A DNA stretch of 64,000 bases, from positions 88,032,777 through 88,096,776 of the forward strand of contig CATIUR010000005.1 in assembly GCA_949592205.1 (NCBI GenBank), given 5' to 3'. The DNA is from Helichrysum umbraculigerum. Taxonomy: Eukaryota > Streptophyta > Magnoliopsida > Asterales > Asteraceae. A program made the translations under genes and the position numbers. Of the stretch, positions 13,101 through 23,725 are shown piece by piece; within the stretch, counting starts at the first letter, position 1, and each line of letters starts with the position of its first letter. The notes under the pieces are model-generated. The model searched no databases. It saw nothing but the letters and a program-made list of their open reading frames with translations, and had not been told where the DNA came from.

Positions 13101-13399
13101 TCTCACTTCATCAAGGCCTGACATCATGTTTGCTGTGTGCTTATGTGCTAGATTTCAAGCTAATCCAAAACTGTCACATCTTCTTGCAGTCAAAAGAATA
13201 TTTAGATATTTAAAGGGTCAACCAAAATTGGGCCTTTGGTATCCAAAGTTTACTTCTTTTGATCTGATAGCTTACACAGATAGTGATTATGGAGGAGCTA
13301 ATCTGGACAGGAAATCTACATCAGGAGGTTGTCAATTTTTGGGAGAAAGATTGGTTTCATGGCAATGCAAGAAACAAACCACTGTATCTACATCTACAG
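10165..13399 (+). CDS. Pol of Copia element G: protease, integrase, RT, start of RNase H (5' part)
   Basis: This is the Copia Pol polyprotein. In order it shows an aspartic protease (HIDSGCSRHMTG near the start), integrase with the HHCC zinc region (HRRMCHINF...CVSCQKGK) and DDE core (MDLFGP, IIDDYTRFTWVFF, RSDNGTEF, PQQNGVAERRNRT), and RT (FAPVARIEAIRLFLAYAS, MDVKSAFLYG, QVYVDDIIFG). The start of RNase H follows (YTDSDYGG). The frame is the same as gag, separated by TAA 10144-10146 and a pyrimidine-rich TTTGTGCAG just before the first conserved residues. Pol is cut at 13399 by solo LTR H and resumes at 15876 in frame. Confidence 0.93.
13395..13399 (+). repeat. Target-site duplication TACAG, left copy (solo LTR H)
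   Basis: TACAG is repeated at 15871-15875. Removing H and one copy restores the conserved STAEAEYVAA motif of RNase H. Confidence 0.93.
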
Positions 13400-14487
13400 T
13401 ATAACACCCCCAAATTTGATGATTTGCGGAAGCTTGATTTGGGTGTTACTAATCAATAACAAAACACAAAGATATATAGTAAACGACTCTATATGCGTCG
13501 TTTTAACAAAATATATTGATAATAGAAATGTTTACAACATTTAAGCTTTACATAGCTCGAGTTTAAATCAAATGAGATTTCAGTACATAAGTACTTGTAC
13601 AAAATATACTAATGCAAGAAAATCTCAATCTTCTGTATGCTGACTCGAGCTAAAATCCTGAAGCAGAAACATCCTACTGCTTGGTACCTGCGATATATGC
13701 TAAAAGGTCAGCTAAAAGCTGGTGAGCTCACAGGTTTGAAATCAGTTAATATAGTGTGAACCGCAAGATTTAAATAATGAATTGCATCCAGCAATTTAAT
13801 AATGAATTGCATCCAGCAATTAAATGATTGTCATCGTGTATACAGCCATGAGCACATAGTTGAGCTTAACTCGAGGGCCGGGTCCCCTATAGAGAATTCC
13901 GGGCGAGGTGCCTCCACTAATGCCTAATCAACATTCGTCTTCCCAAATATTAGTACGTCCGTTTACCCGGTTAGTGCTTGCTAACCCGGACGAGGTGGGT
14001 CAATCCTATATGGTACCATATACTAATATTCACGCTACAACGTATTAACAACTATGCTGACGGAGGACTTTAAATGATTAGTTTCGAAAAACTCATGTAG
14101 TATATGAAATGTTTGCACTTGCGTTCACCCCTGAGTAAAACAGTAAAAGAGGGGCTATGAGACTCACCTGAGTCGTTGAGTTTATGAAAATAAACTGAGA
14201 ATGATTAGCCGAGAATCGAAGTCCAAAGACTTGTAACCTGAGGGTGTCCACGACACGCGATGGTTATAATATGCGAAGGTATCTAATAAGACTACCTTGT
14301 AGTTGTTCGTCCAACTATAATGTCCAAATTATATTTAGTTGATTTATTCGAATGTTTGAAAATATGTACGGCCCGTTGGTGACGGATTTGTAATAATAAT
14401 CTCAACTATTATCATTTTGATTTCGTGTCGTTTTACTTGAAAAATGTGTTTTGATTGTGTTTTAGAAGCCGTTATGGAATCTAAGTA

Positions 14488-14580
14488 CGGGGGTCCGGGG
14501 GCAGCGCCCCTGGTAGCGGGGTCCAAGGGGCGGCAGCCCCTGGCGGGGTCCAAGGGGCAGAGCCCCTGGCTGGGGTCGAG
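14488..14580 (-). repeat. GC-rich 26 bp tandem repeats with internal dyads in H
   Basis: About three units of a GGGGTCCAAGGGGC...AGCCCCTGG type each contain a GGGGC/GCCCC inverted repeat. They make a GC island in otherwise AT-rich DNA. Element C's LTRs lack it. Confidence 0.7.
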
Positions 14581-14724
14581 CTGCCAGGTCAGCTTGGAAA
14601 ATTTTTATTTCTACTATATTGCTTTGACGAAAAACGCATCTGGGATCTGAATTTGGGTAAAATCGAGTGATAAATTTCGAGTCTCGACACTTAGTAAAAA
14701 AAATCTGTGTTTTTGAGGTTCTGG

Positions 14725-15000
14725 TTTGTGCGACGTTGGGTGCGACGTCGCAGATCCTGACTGCGACGTTGAGCATGATGTCGCTATGTGCGACGTTTCG
14801 CAATTTAATGCGACGTAGGGTGCTGCGTCGCTAATGCGACGTTGGTTAAGTTGGCGACGTTAAGGTCTGCGTCGCTATGCGCGACATTCGCACGTCAATG
14901 CGACGTAATAGGCTGCGTCGCTATATGCGACGTCGAGGATTCGTGCGACGTAAGTCACTGCGTCGCATTTGCTCCAGGCCAAATGCGACGTACGGGATCT
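14725..15000 (-). repeat. TGCGACGT / GCGTCGC motif array in H
   Basis: There are roughly fifteen copies of TGCGACGT or its partner GCGTCGC in both orientations, often in pairs 10-15 bp apart. C's LTRs carry TGTGTCGCA words at the matching place. Confidence 0.7.
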
Positions 15001-15875
15001 GATCGGAATTTCAACCTCAAAAACGCATTTTCCGGCCATCGATCAGCCTAATATTTTTACCCAACCCATTTTAGGACATTACAAGGTTATACAAACAACT
15101 AGCAAGTGATAATACTTAGAAACGAGAGTTTTCGGAGTTGTGTCGGAAACTTACAAATCGTCGAAATGAAATTTCGGAAAGATAGAAAGATAGATCGTTG
15201 CGTGGTGGTCGTGAATCTCTAAAAATCTTGAAGATCCGAAGCCGTTTGATATGTTTATTTGTCGATTTTTGATGGATGGTGGAGGTGGTGGTTTTTGGTA
15301 AGTTGAGAGAAAAAGAGAGGGAGAGAGAGAAAAAGAAAGAGAGAATGAGAAAGAAAGGTGGGGAAATGGGAGGTTAAACTCCCATTTTTCGCCCCGCGTT
15401 CCCGCTCCGTGTGGTGTTCGTTTGCTCCGTCGTTTAAACGTTAAATAATTATTTTACATATTAATCGGTACGTTTTAAAATACAAATTATTACGCGATAT
15501 TTTATTTAAATATTTTACAATTCCATTTATTTTTGAGTTATAAAATGTAAGTTTGTTTAGTTTGCGCGTTTTAAATCTTTTAAATTGTGCAAGTTTTGTT
15601 TGTATGATTCGAATGATTACGAAATATTATCATAATAATATTTTTGATATAAAAGCGTTATTTAATAAAATTGGTCACCAACGTCAGTATTAAATTGAAT
15701 CGAAATACATTCGATTTAAGTTGCGTACGATTTTAACCAAATCGCATTTTCGTATATATTCAACAATATATATATATTTCGATACATTAATTAGCCTAAC
15801 ACAGAACTAATTACATGTATTAACGTATGATTAGGCACTAATTACTAGTCCTAATTTGGCGGGTGTTACATACAG

Positions 15876-16207
15876 CAGAGGCAGAATATGTAGCAGCTGC
15901 AACTTGCTGTGCTCAAGTGCTATGGATTCAGAATCAGATGCTAGATTATGGTTTTACCTTTCTTAATACTCCTATTTTTATTGATAATAGCTCTGCAATC
16001 GGTATTATTAATAACCCAGTTAAACATTCTAAAACAAAGCACATTGAAATCAGATATCATTTCATTAGAGATTGTAATGAGAAAAGACTTATTCAAATTT
16101 TGAAAGTTCATACTGATAATCAGTTTGCTGATCTGTTTACAAAAGCTTTTGATGTAGGCAGATTCACATTCTTGGTTACTAGTATTGGAATGATCAATTT
16201 GTCATAA
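15876..16207 (+). CDS. Pol of Copia element G: RNase H C-terminal part
   Basis: This continues the pol frame cut at 13399. It starts in the AEAEYVAA motif, carries the remaining RNase H acidic residues (FIDNSSAIG; KHIEIRYHFIRD) and ends with ADLFTKAF and a short tail. Joined to 10165-13399 it gives a normal-length Copia pol without a further break. Confidence 0.92.
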
Positions 16208-16915
16208 GTTATTTTTCTTATCACTGTGTTCTGTGAATAATATCTACTGTGATTTCAATTTGGGTTAATACTGATTGGTTAACTAAACACTGATTGTGTG
16301 TATTGTGTTTCGTTATCACTGTTTTCTACTTTTAGTATAAACAGTGGTAATAATCACTTCACCACTGTTGGTGTATAGTTAACACTGTATACTTGTATTA
16401 TTGTTTGGAATTACCACTGCAGGTTATATAGCTATGTCTTGGAGTCTAACTTATGCAGGTGGTTATGAAGTTTTACTGCTTGTGGAGTTTATTTTTCGGT
16501 AAAAAAAAAAAAAAAAAATCACTGCTTTGTTTATATGATTTTGCTAGAACTGAAGTACTACTTGTATTAAGTTAGCACTGCCTTGGTCGGTTGGTACTGC
16601 TTGTACAAGTTAGCACTGCTAGCTTTATTATATAAATGATGCATTTGAGAAACCAAGTGTTGATTACCACTAATGGTTATTTTCACAATTATCACTGAAC
16701 GTGTTATTTTACTTAATTAACACTGTTTTAGTTGTAATTGGGGATCTGATCAAATTAGGGCTTATAACTGATTTAAGTTTAGTACTTAACTTTCAACACT
16801 TAGGGTTTCTCATTACGCTTTCAAAATTACACATACAAACAACTGCGCTAAGTCTTATCGATTCTCGATTGTGTAAAATCATCTTCGATTCTTCTCGATT
16901 ACTTGATTTCTTATC
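16208..16915 (+). promoter_or_regulatory. Spacer of G with TTANCACTG array, A18 tract and TATA-like box
   Basis: This is non-coding. About thirteen copies of TTANCACTG or close variants lie between 16215 and 16730. An A18 run is at 16502-16519, and a TATATAAAT box is at about 16629, 280 bp before the env-like ATG. The motif matches the one in G's LTRs, so this may be an internal promoter. Confidence 0.6.
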
Positions 16916-19900
16916 ATGGCATCGACTTCGTCTACTGTTCAACTACCGATTGGAAAAGATCACAATATGATTGCATTCTTAATGAAACCTGCAGAGGCAA
17001 ACGAGTATGTGGAAATCATTGATTTCCTTCGTGCTTCACATATTCGTCATGCTCTCACTGTAGCACCCAGGATATCTCACGATCATATCAACAATTTCTG
17101 GGTAAATGCATAAATAGAAGAGGAACAGGGGATTAAAAGAATTGTTTCAGAAGTTATGGATACACGTGTTGTAGTTACAGAAGCTACTGTTAGAGCTTCA
17201 TTACAACTAGATGATGAGGCAGGTATAACTTCTTTAGATGATACAGTTATGTATAATACTTTATGATTGATGGGTTATGAGGGTTCTTTTGAAGTTTTTA
17301 CTTTTCAGAAAACCTTATTTTCTCATCAGTGGAGGTTTTTAATACATACGATTTTACACTGCTTATCATCTAAGAGATCATCTTTTGAGCAGTTTGGAAG
17401 CAACATTGCTTATGCAATTGCTTGTCTTGCAACTGGTCAAAGGTTTAATTTTTCAAATCTGATATTTTCTGGTATGCTTAGGAACATTGAGCAGCCAAAG
17501 ATTAAATTTTTGATGTATCCACGTTTTGTGCAGTTGTTCTTAAATGAACAAATTTCTAACTTAACTGCACTTGAGAAAGTTATTTGTATTGTCTCTTTTA
17601 AACCAAAAGTTTTTGTAAGTATGAAGAGACATACTAAATTTTCTGGGAAGGTTACAGCATTATTTTCTACAATGCTTCCTGCACCTTCCACCACAGCATC
17701 AGTACCACCAACTGATGCTGAACCAACTACTGAGAGAATGGTTCCACCCACCAATTCTCAACCCACAGTAGTTGGGGGTAATAAAAGAAAACAAGGGACC
17801 ACAACAGCTAAATATTCTAGAGCCAAAAAGGCTAGAAAACAGGCATCTGAGGCTGCTGCTGCTCAGGTGTCTCAGTCAAATGATTCATCACAGCAGATGA
17901 TCAATGAGGAGGTAGATGATCATTCTGAGAGGGCTGCTTCTACTGCTTCTAGCCCACTGGCAGAGCAGGACAGAAGTAACATTAATAAGACCCCATCAGA
18001 GGCAACACATGGACATGATTCTACACCTATAGATGATCCTAGTGGTCCCAGTACCAAGAACCAAGGGGACTTTGATGATCATGGTAGGCATGAGTCAGAG
18101 TTTGATGATGTCAATGATTCACCAAAGGAGTCACATCCTGAAGGTGTTGAGGCTAGAACTAACTTGGAATTGACGAAAATGGTTGATTATGTATGGGCTG
18201 AGTTTGTAAAGGAGAGGAAGAAGAATAAGGCTAAAGATGATATTATCACTCAGTTGCAGAGGAGAGTGCAGCAGTTGGAGAAAATTGTTATTAAATGTTT
18301 GAAGAAAGGGAGGAAATATGTGGTTCATGATACTTCTGAACCTGAGGATGCTTATCAGTTTCCACAAAATGCTTTCAAAAAAGGGGAGAAGGTTTGGACA
18401 AATTTGGGTGATAAGGTGAATAAGGAGGATAAGGTTGTGTCTGATGATGACAAAGTTGATGAAGAGATTGAAATGGAACAACCAGTGGATGATGAATTTG
18501 TGCATACACCTCCAACACCACCTACAGAGCCAGAGGTTAATGAGTCAGTGTATGAGATAGTGGAAACAGAGATGAATGACCCAGTGGCAGATGAAAATAA
18601 TTCTGAACATACTGAGGTTGTTGGGTCAGTGGAGCAGTCTGTAGAGGTGTATTTGAATGAAAAGACTGAGGAGTTAAAAATTGATGGTGATGATGATGAT
18701 GAGGTGAGTAAACCAGAGATAGCAGTGGAAAAAGAAGAAGTAAAAACTGATGCTCAACAAGTTGAAAAAACTAGGAAGAAGAGCATTCCAGTTAAAACTG
18801 CTAAGATGACTGGAACAGGAAATAAGGTTGAAATTCCAAAGAAGAAATCTACACAACAACCATCTTTGCCTGGATTTCAGATTAGAGAACCTGCTGCTGC
18901 TCATGTTCAACAGAAAGAATTGTCAAAGATTGATCCAAAAGATAAGGGCAAGGGAAAACTGGTAGAAGAACCAAAGAAGAAAAAGCAAAAACCAGTGCCA
19001 CCAGAAGTAACTGCACATGATACTGAATATGCTCAAAGGTTACAAGCTGAGCTAAATGCAGAGGGATTGATTGATGTTGAGATTGAGGAAGGAAAGTTTG
19101 TGAAAATGACAAAAGAGCAAGTGGCAGAATGGGATGAATATTTGCTGAAAGAACAGAGACAGGATGATATTGAATATCTTGTTGATCAGGTTAAGAAAAA
19201 GAAAGCAGAAGAAGCAAGAAAGAAAAAGGTTGCAAAACCACCAACAAAAGCTCAAATGAAGAAGAATTTAATTGAAAAGCTGAAAGGTGGGTATATTCCT
19301 TTGAATGCATTGAAACAGATGTGTTTAGAGAGATTGCAGGAGTTATGGGATAAGGATGATTTGAATCCTGATGTGATTGAAAAGAAAGAAAAAGAAAAGA
19401 AAGAAGCTGAAAAGGAAAAAAAAAAGGATGAAAAAGAAAGGAAATTGAAAGAAAAGGAAGAAAAAGAAAAAAGAGAAAAGATAGAAGCTGAGAAGAGGAA
19501 GAAAGATGAACTTGAAAGAAAGAAGAGAGAGTTAGATGAAATTCCTGATAGAGAAAGAAATATTGATGAATTGAAGGAGTTTATTCTGTTACAGCATATG
19601 GAATCTGAGGTAATTAATGTTGAATTACCTGGTATCATTGATTGGTCTATTGAGCAATTTGTTAATCCTGTTAAGATTCACAAGATTAAAGTTGAAAGAG
19701 CAGATGGAAATGTATCTTGGTGGAGATCTTTTAGGGATTTAATAAAGAGGATCAGTAGGACTGATTTGATGAGAATGTATGAGATTGGGATGGAAAAGGA
19801 TTTAGATTTGAAAAGGTTTGATAATCTGGTTGAAAAAGTTACATGGCATTGGATTAAGGCTATGTTTGAGCCAGAAGAGCTTCCATTTCAGTTTGATACT

Positions 19901-20152
19901 TTTAGCAAGGTCAGAAATTGGATTTATCATGCTAAACCTGGAGTACATCAGATTGTTATGGAGGATGCAGTATTTATGTGGTTATTGACAGATAGATTTT
20001 ATGATATAAATCTGAGATTTTTGATGGGCTTGAGAAATGCAAGGCTACAAGCTGCAGTTTTAGATGATGTAGCTCTGGAACTGGTATATATGGTGTTAAA
20101 TCATATTCATAAGAAGGAGGAGATTGATAGGAGGAAGAGAAGAAAAGACTAA
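16916..20152 (+). pseudogene. Env-like ORF of element G (intronless, two in-frame stops)
   Basis: This is a long post-pol ORF of a SIRE-type element, about 1,079 codons, with unknown function. The ATG at 16916 (MASTSS) opens a domain matching F exon 1. In-frame TAA at 17111-17113 and TGA at 17264-17266 interrupt it, and the frame is then open to 20152. The N-terminal part has HALTVAPRIS, NNFWV, GYEGSFE, HQWRFL and YPRFVQLF. The middle is low-complexity: acidic, E/K-rich, with a basic PKKKKQKP stretch and a long KEKKEAEKE coiled-coil-like helix. The C-terminal part (about residue 905 on) resembles the end of F's gene (GIIDWS, a basic IKVERADG stretch). Unlike F, no introns are needed. No clear signal peptide is visible. 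Confidence 0.75.
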
Positions 20153-20227
20153 CAGTTTTGAAAGAATTTTGTGAAGCTTATAATGGAGGATTAGAAGAAA
20201 CTTAATGCTGTGAAGGACATATTAAGT

Positions 20228-20239
20228 TTAGGGGGAGAT
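20228..20239 (+). other. Polypurine tract of G
   Basis: TTAGGGGGAGAT lies directly before the 3' LTR start at 20240 and is the expected plus-strand primer. Confidence 0.85.
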
Positions 20240-20929
20240 TGTTGGGTCAAAACTGTTTCAGGTCTGAGTTGAAGTTGTTGATGAAGACAGAGTACAAGTG
20301 ATTAAAACTGTTTGTTTTGAAGGTTAAAACTGTCTTTACGAAGTTACAACTGATAGAAGAAAACTGAAGAGAAGACAAGTGTTACAACTGATTTAAGATA
20401 GATTACAACTGATAGTTATGTGTCTGTAAGTAGTTAAAACTGCTTTTGACTGTTAGTTATATATGAAACAGTTAACACTGAATATATATTTGTACTTAGT
20501 CTTATATTACAATTGAAGCAGTTACCACTGAATGTGTAACAGTTACAACTGTTTACTTCAGAATGGTAGTTTCAACTGTTTATGATTTTGTGATAAGTTT
20601 GAGTCGGTTATGGAAGTTATTATATTCCATATATGTAGGAGATTGTATAGGACTCTATGTGATATAAATAGAGATCCTTTAGACCTAGATAGGTTAATGA
20701 TTTTTGCGCAGCTTCAAGGTTTTCTGTAACCCTAATACATCAAGTGTATTCGTCTTATATAATTAATAAGATTAATAAGATTGAAGCTTTTGGTATATTC
20801 TTGTGTTCATCATATTAATTAATTTTCATTGATCTTCTTAATATTATTGAGTGTGATTCCGCAACTTCTCAATAATATATTCAAAGCTTATCACATAAGA
20901 TTGTTTATTAAGTTAAACAGGGACTAACA
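20240..20929 (+). repeat. 3' LTR of element G
   Basis: It is 690 bp, TGTTGGGTC to GGGACTAACA. It differs from the 5' LTR by one substitution (GTTACAACTG against GATACAACTG) and one extra base (GCAACTTCTC against GCACTTCTC). Confidence 0.95.
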
Positions 20930-20934
20930 GAATT
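20930..20934 (+). repeat. Target-site duplication GAATT, right copy (element G)
   Basis: It matches 6645-6649. The env-like frame of F resumes at 20935. Confidence 0.95.
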
Positions 20935-21606
20935 TCTGAAGTTGATGTTACGAAAAAGCGTGTACCACGTAAAGGGATTATTGGTTGGTACTTTGACTCA
21001 GAACTAAAGCTTTTTGCGATCAAAAGGTTTGACGGAGTTCAATATTTTGAGCGAAAGCTTGCAGTTTTTAGTTCTCTACCACGTTATGAAATACGTGATT
21101 TGGCTAGATTAGAGATTAACAACCCAAGTCGTGATGATTATGCTGATCGTGTTGAAAGAATCATTAGACATGAGGTTGGTACGAATAAGTTTGTTCAGAT
21201 TAAGCCAAGAAAGGGAAAAACTGTGAAACTACAAGAGAGAAGTCAAAGAACAGGAAGAAGAAGAAGGAAGAAGATATATCCAGCTGTTAGATGCATACAG
21301 CAGATTCCACTGAAGACAATGCCACAGGATATTTTGGAAAATATGAAGAGATGGCATGTAGATTCAGGAACAGGAGAAGCTGTTATGGTTGAAGCTGATG
21401 ATGAGGTTGACGGTGGTGAAAGAGAAATCTTCAGAGTCTATGACCATCGACACCTAATGAACATGTCGAAGAAAGATTTGATTAAGTTGAATGAAAATAG
21501 AATCTTGATGACAGACGCATGGGGTGATTTAGGACGAGATTATCAGATGATGGTTAAGACGTGTATCAAGATGAAGATTTACGCAGGCAGTAAGATTTAC
21601 AAATGA
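20935..21606 (+). pseudogene. Element F env-like gene, last exon continued
   Basis: The frame continues from 6649 once G and one TSD copy are set aside. It is open to TGA... at the end of the frame (21604-21606). It holds the conserved C-terminal module shared with G's ORF: GIIGWYFDSE, IKRFDG, then LPRYEIRDLARLEI and a very basic segment (RTGRRRRKK), which could bind nucleic acid or act as a nuclear signal. The end lies 45 nt before the polypurine tract and 3' LTR, as expected for the last gene of the element. The module matches no family I can name with confidence. Confidence 0.72.
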
Positions 21607-21650
21607 AGACCAAAGACAAGCGTGAAGATAAAGACGCTAGTGCTATTGTC

Positions 21651-21661
21651 AAGGGGGAGTC
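21651..21661 (+). other. Polypurine tract of element F
   Basis: AAGGGGGAGTC lies immediately before the LTR start TGTTGGGAC at 21662. Confidence 0.85.
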
Positions 21662-22242
21662 TGTTGGGACATAGAGTGTGACAACAGATCTAGCTTGAAA
21701 TAGGACTAGTGTAATTATTATTGTGTTTGTATATTGGTTTGGATTTGTAAAAGAATATTTGTTTTGTTAGTGATATTCGTTAAACATATTGTTTTGTTAA
21801 GTTAGACGAATAATTAAATACAAAATAAATAATAGACGTTTGATGCATAGCGAGTCGAGATCTCAGGTCGCAGCGAGTCGAGCTGTGAGGTGAGATCTGA
21901 ACTCGCGTAGATTGAGTTTGGCAAGCCGAGTCACTGGGCTGACTTGGGCTGCGAGTTGGACCGAACTCATAGGCCCATGCGAGCCGAGCCGAGACAAAAT
22001 ATAAAAGGTTTTTCAATCGTGAAAAACCTTAACACTTTTGATACTTTTACATTCTGCGATTCCAGAAAACCAGAGAAAACATAACCTACGACTAGGTTTT
22101 GACGATTTATCGTTTAAAGCTAAGTCTTACAAAACGCAATACGAACATATTCGTTGTTAGTAAGATAACACCGTATTGAGGGATTCCGCACCTTAATACT
22201 ACAGATAACGAAGTTATCGATCCTAAAACTAGGGGACTTACA
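21662..22242 (+). repeat. 3' LTR of element F
   Basis: It is 581 bp, from TGTTGGGACATAG to AGGGGACTTACA. A TATAAAAGG box is at about 21998. Upstream of it lie GCGAGT/GAGTCGAG words (21845-21990), the same motif as in F's internal spacer. The 5' LTR is outside the window. Confidence 0.85.
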
Positions 22243-22567
22243 GAATACGCAATGATAGATGATAAAATTAGTACCTAATGATGCGTATGAATGAGATGAA
22301 CAAGGTAACGGAGGCCGATTACACGCAAAACGCTTCAAAATCCACGGATCGATCGAAAAGTTCAAACAGTCGAAGTGACGCAACGACAGAGAAGTGACGC
22401 ACGAGCAGTGGAAGTGACGCGTAATGAATAGTGGTTGTGATAAAAATAAGTGCCGGATACGGAACTATTTATATCAAAACCCTAATCGGCGTCACTTAGA
22501 ACGACTGTTAAAGCGTTACTTATATGCGTCACTTTTAGCGTCACTTATGAAGTGACGCATATCGACA
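22243..22567 (-). repeat. Truncated SIRE-type LTR on the minus strand, next to F
   Basis: Read on the minus strand it begins TGTCGATATGCG, has a GTGACGC/GCGTCACTT array and a GATATAAATAG TATA box at about 22467-22477, and is cut by element F at 22243. It stands where the 3' LTR of E should be. It does not align with E's 5' LTR (30717-31083) beyond its start and motif type, so it may be from a related subfamily or a recombinant. Confidence 0.5.
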
Positions 22568-23070
22568 GTTTTTGAAAAATTTTAAAATTGTGTCGATCTT
22601 TTGCGTAGTGCTCAATTTGACAGTAAATGTGACTTGTTTAAAAATAAAAATAAAATTAAAACTAAAATTTAAAGAAACAAAATTACAAATATAAAAAAAC
22701 CAAACTAAATACATTCTTTTTGGTGACGGAGTTGATTGAGTCTGATTTTAGGGATCATATCAAAATAACATGCAATTATTAGGAATAGTAAGTGTTATTT
22801 CGATCATCAGTATATTTGTCCACTTTAAATTTACTTGGCACATTTAAAACACTTTCGATAAAAATTATTTCAAGACGATTATTGGTATTGTTTGTCCACC
22901 TAAACATGTTACATCCGAGTCTGTGAGTTAACCTTTTATTGTTAGTATGAATATATCACCACGGTCCCCACCATAGATATACCCCTATAACTTAGACATG
23001 AACATATTTTCCAAATTCAGAAAGAATATAAGAGAATCAATTTTAAGAATCAAGCCAGCGGTGACAGGTC

Positions 23071-23084
23071 TGTACTTGCATACA
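23071..23084 (-). other. Conserved 3'-region hairpin, copy E1
   Basis: On the minus strand TGTAT - GCAA - GTACA forms a 5 bp stem closed by a U-G pair with a GNRA-type loop, followed by GACCTGTCACC. Confidence 0.5.
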
Positions 23085-23239
23085 ACAGAGCAACATAACT
23101 TGATTCAGGTGTAAGCAAAACCAAACGCAGTCAAACCAAATTTGTGGCGACCTTGTTTAGTACCTTAAATTTAAGACTTTGCAAGTGCATTGACTCACGT
23201 TTGCTTAGTTTTGAGATTAAGCTGAATTGAGACCAGGTC

Positions 23240-23253
23240 TGCACTTACGTACA
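23240..23253 (-). other. Conserved 3'-region hairpin, copy E2
   Basis: On the minus strand TGTAC - GTAA - GTGCA forms a stem with one U-G pair and a GNRA-type loop, flanked by CTCTGT and GACCTGGTC. Confidence 0.5.
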
Positions 23254-23725
23254 ACAGAGGAAACAATCAGCATACTCCCCCAAAAGATCTCAAATAAACA
23301 ATCCAAAAATAGAAGTATGTCAAGCTATGCTAAGGAATTAAGACTTAGAGTCGTACATCACAAGGTGTTTACCATAGGATCATAGATATGTATTTAAATT
23401 ACTTCTTAATTTCTCAGAGACCGGTGTGTATCATGTCTACCAATACATCGTATGATGAAGATAATTTAGATAAAAAATGTTTTAAGTGTGTCAGATAAAC
23501 CTACTGACACATCCAAGATAAACCTTAAAATTCCATTTTGTGCATGTCATCCGATGTACTATCATATCCCAAGTTGTTTACAGACACAACTCAACGTCTA
23601 TTTTAAAAATGTTGCAACCTCGTGTTTTCTTTAATACTAAAGAGTATAAAGAGTGGCTGTTGCCCTTTTTTTTTTTTTTTTAAACACACATAAAAGCAAA
23701 TAAAGTTAACTATCCAAGTCACACA

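Larger units (their letters stand above)
13400..15870 (-). mobile_element. Solo LTR H, Tekay/Del-like Gypsy family, inside G pol
   Basis: This 2,471 bp unit is the reverse complement of an LTR related to those of element C. It ends at 15870 with GGGTGTTACA on the plus strand (TGTAACACCC on its own strand). At 13400 it begins TATAACACCC, where C's LTR would have TGTAACACCC, so one terminal base has changed. It has no internal region, as after LTR-LTR recombination. Its middle differs from C: it has a GCGACGT array (14725-15000) and GC-rich repeats (14495-14580). Confidence 0.92.
6650..20929 (+). mobile_element. Complete Copia/SIRE-like LTR retrotransposon G
   Basis: The element is about 14.3 kb with LTRs of 689 and 690 bp, a Met-type PBS, gag, pol, a motif-rich spacer, a long env-like ORF, a polypurine tract and a 5 bp TSD. 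The LTRs differ by about one substitution and one indel by eye, so the insertion is very recent. The body is not intact: gag and env-like each have two in-frame stops, and pol is split by solo LTR H. It lies in the last exon of F's env-like gene. Confidence 0.95.
22568..23725 (-). other. Element E 3' non-coding region with conserved module
   Basis: No gene is seen. On the minus strand, after the pol stop, there is an A16-GGG tract (23663-23681), the TTCATCATACGATGTATTGG-like block (about 23430-23460), the TTAATT block, and two hairpins at 23240-23253 and 23071-23084. This is the same order as in F. No env-like ORF is present. Confidence 0.6.

Noticed and set aside
18131..19638. Several minus-strand frames opposite G's env-like ORF
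   Set aside because: They mirror the Lys/Glu-rich coding strand as Phe/Ser/Leu-rich sequence.
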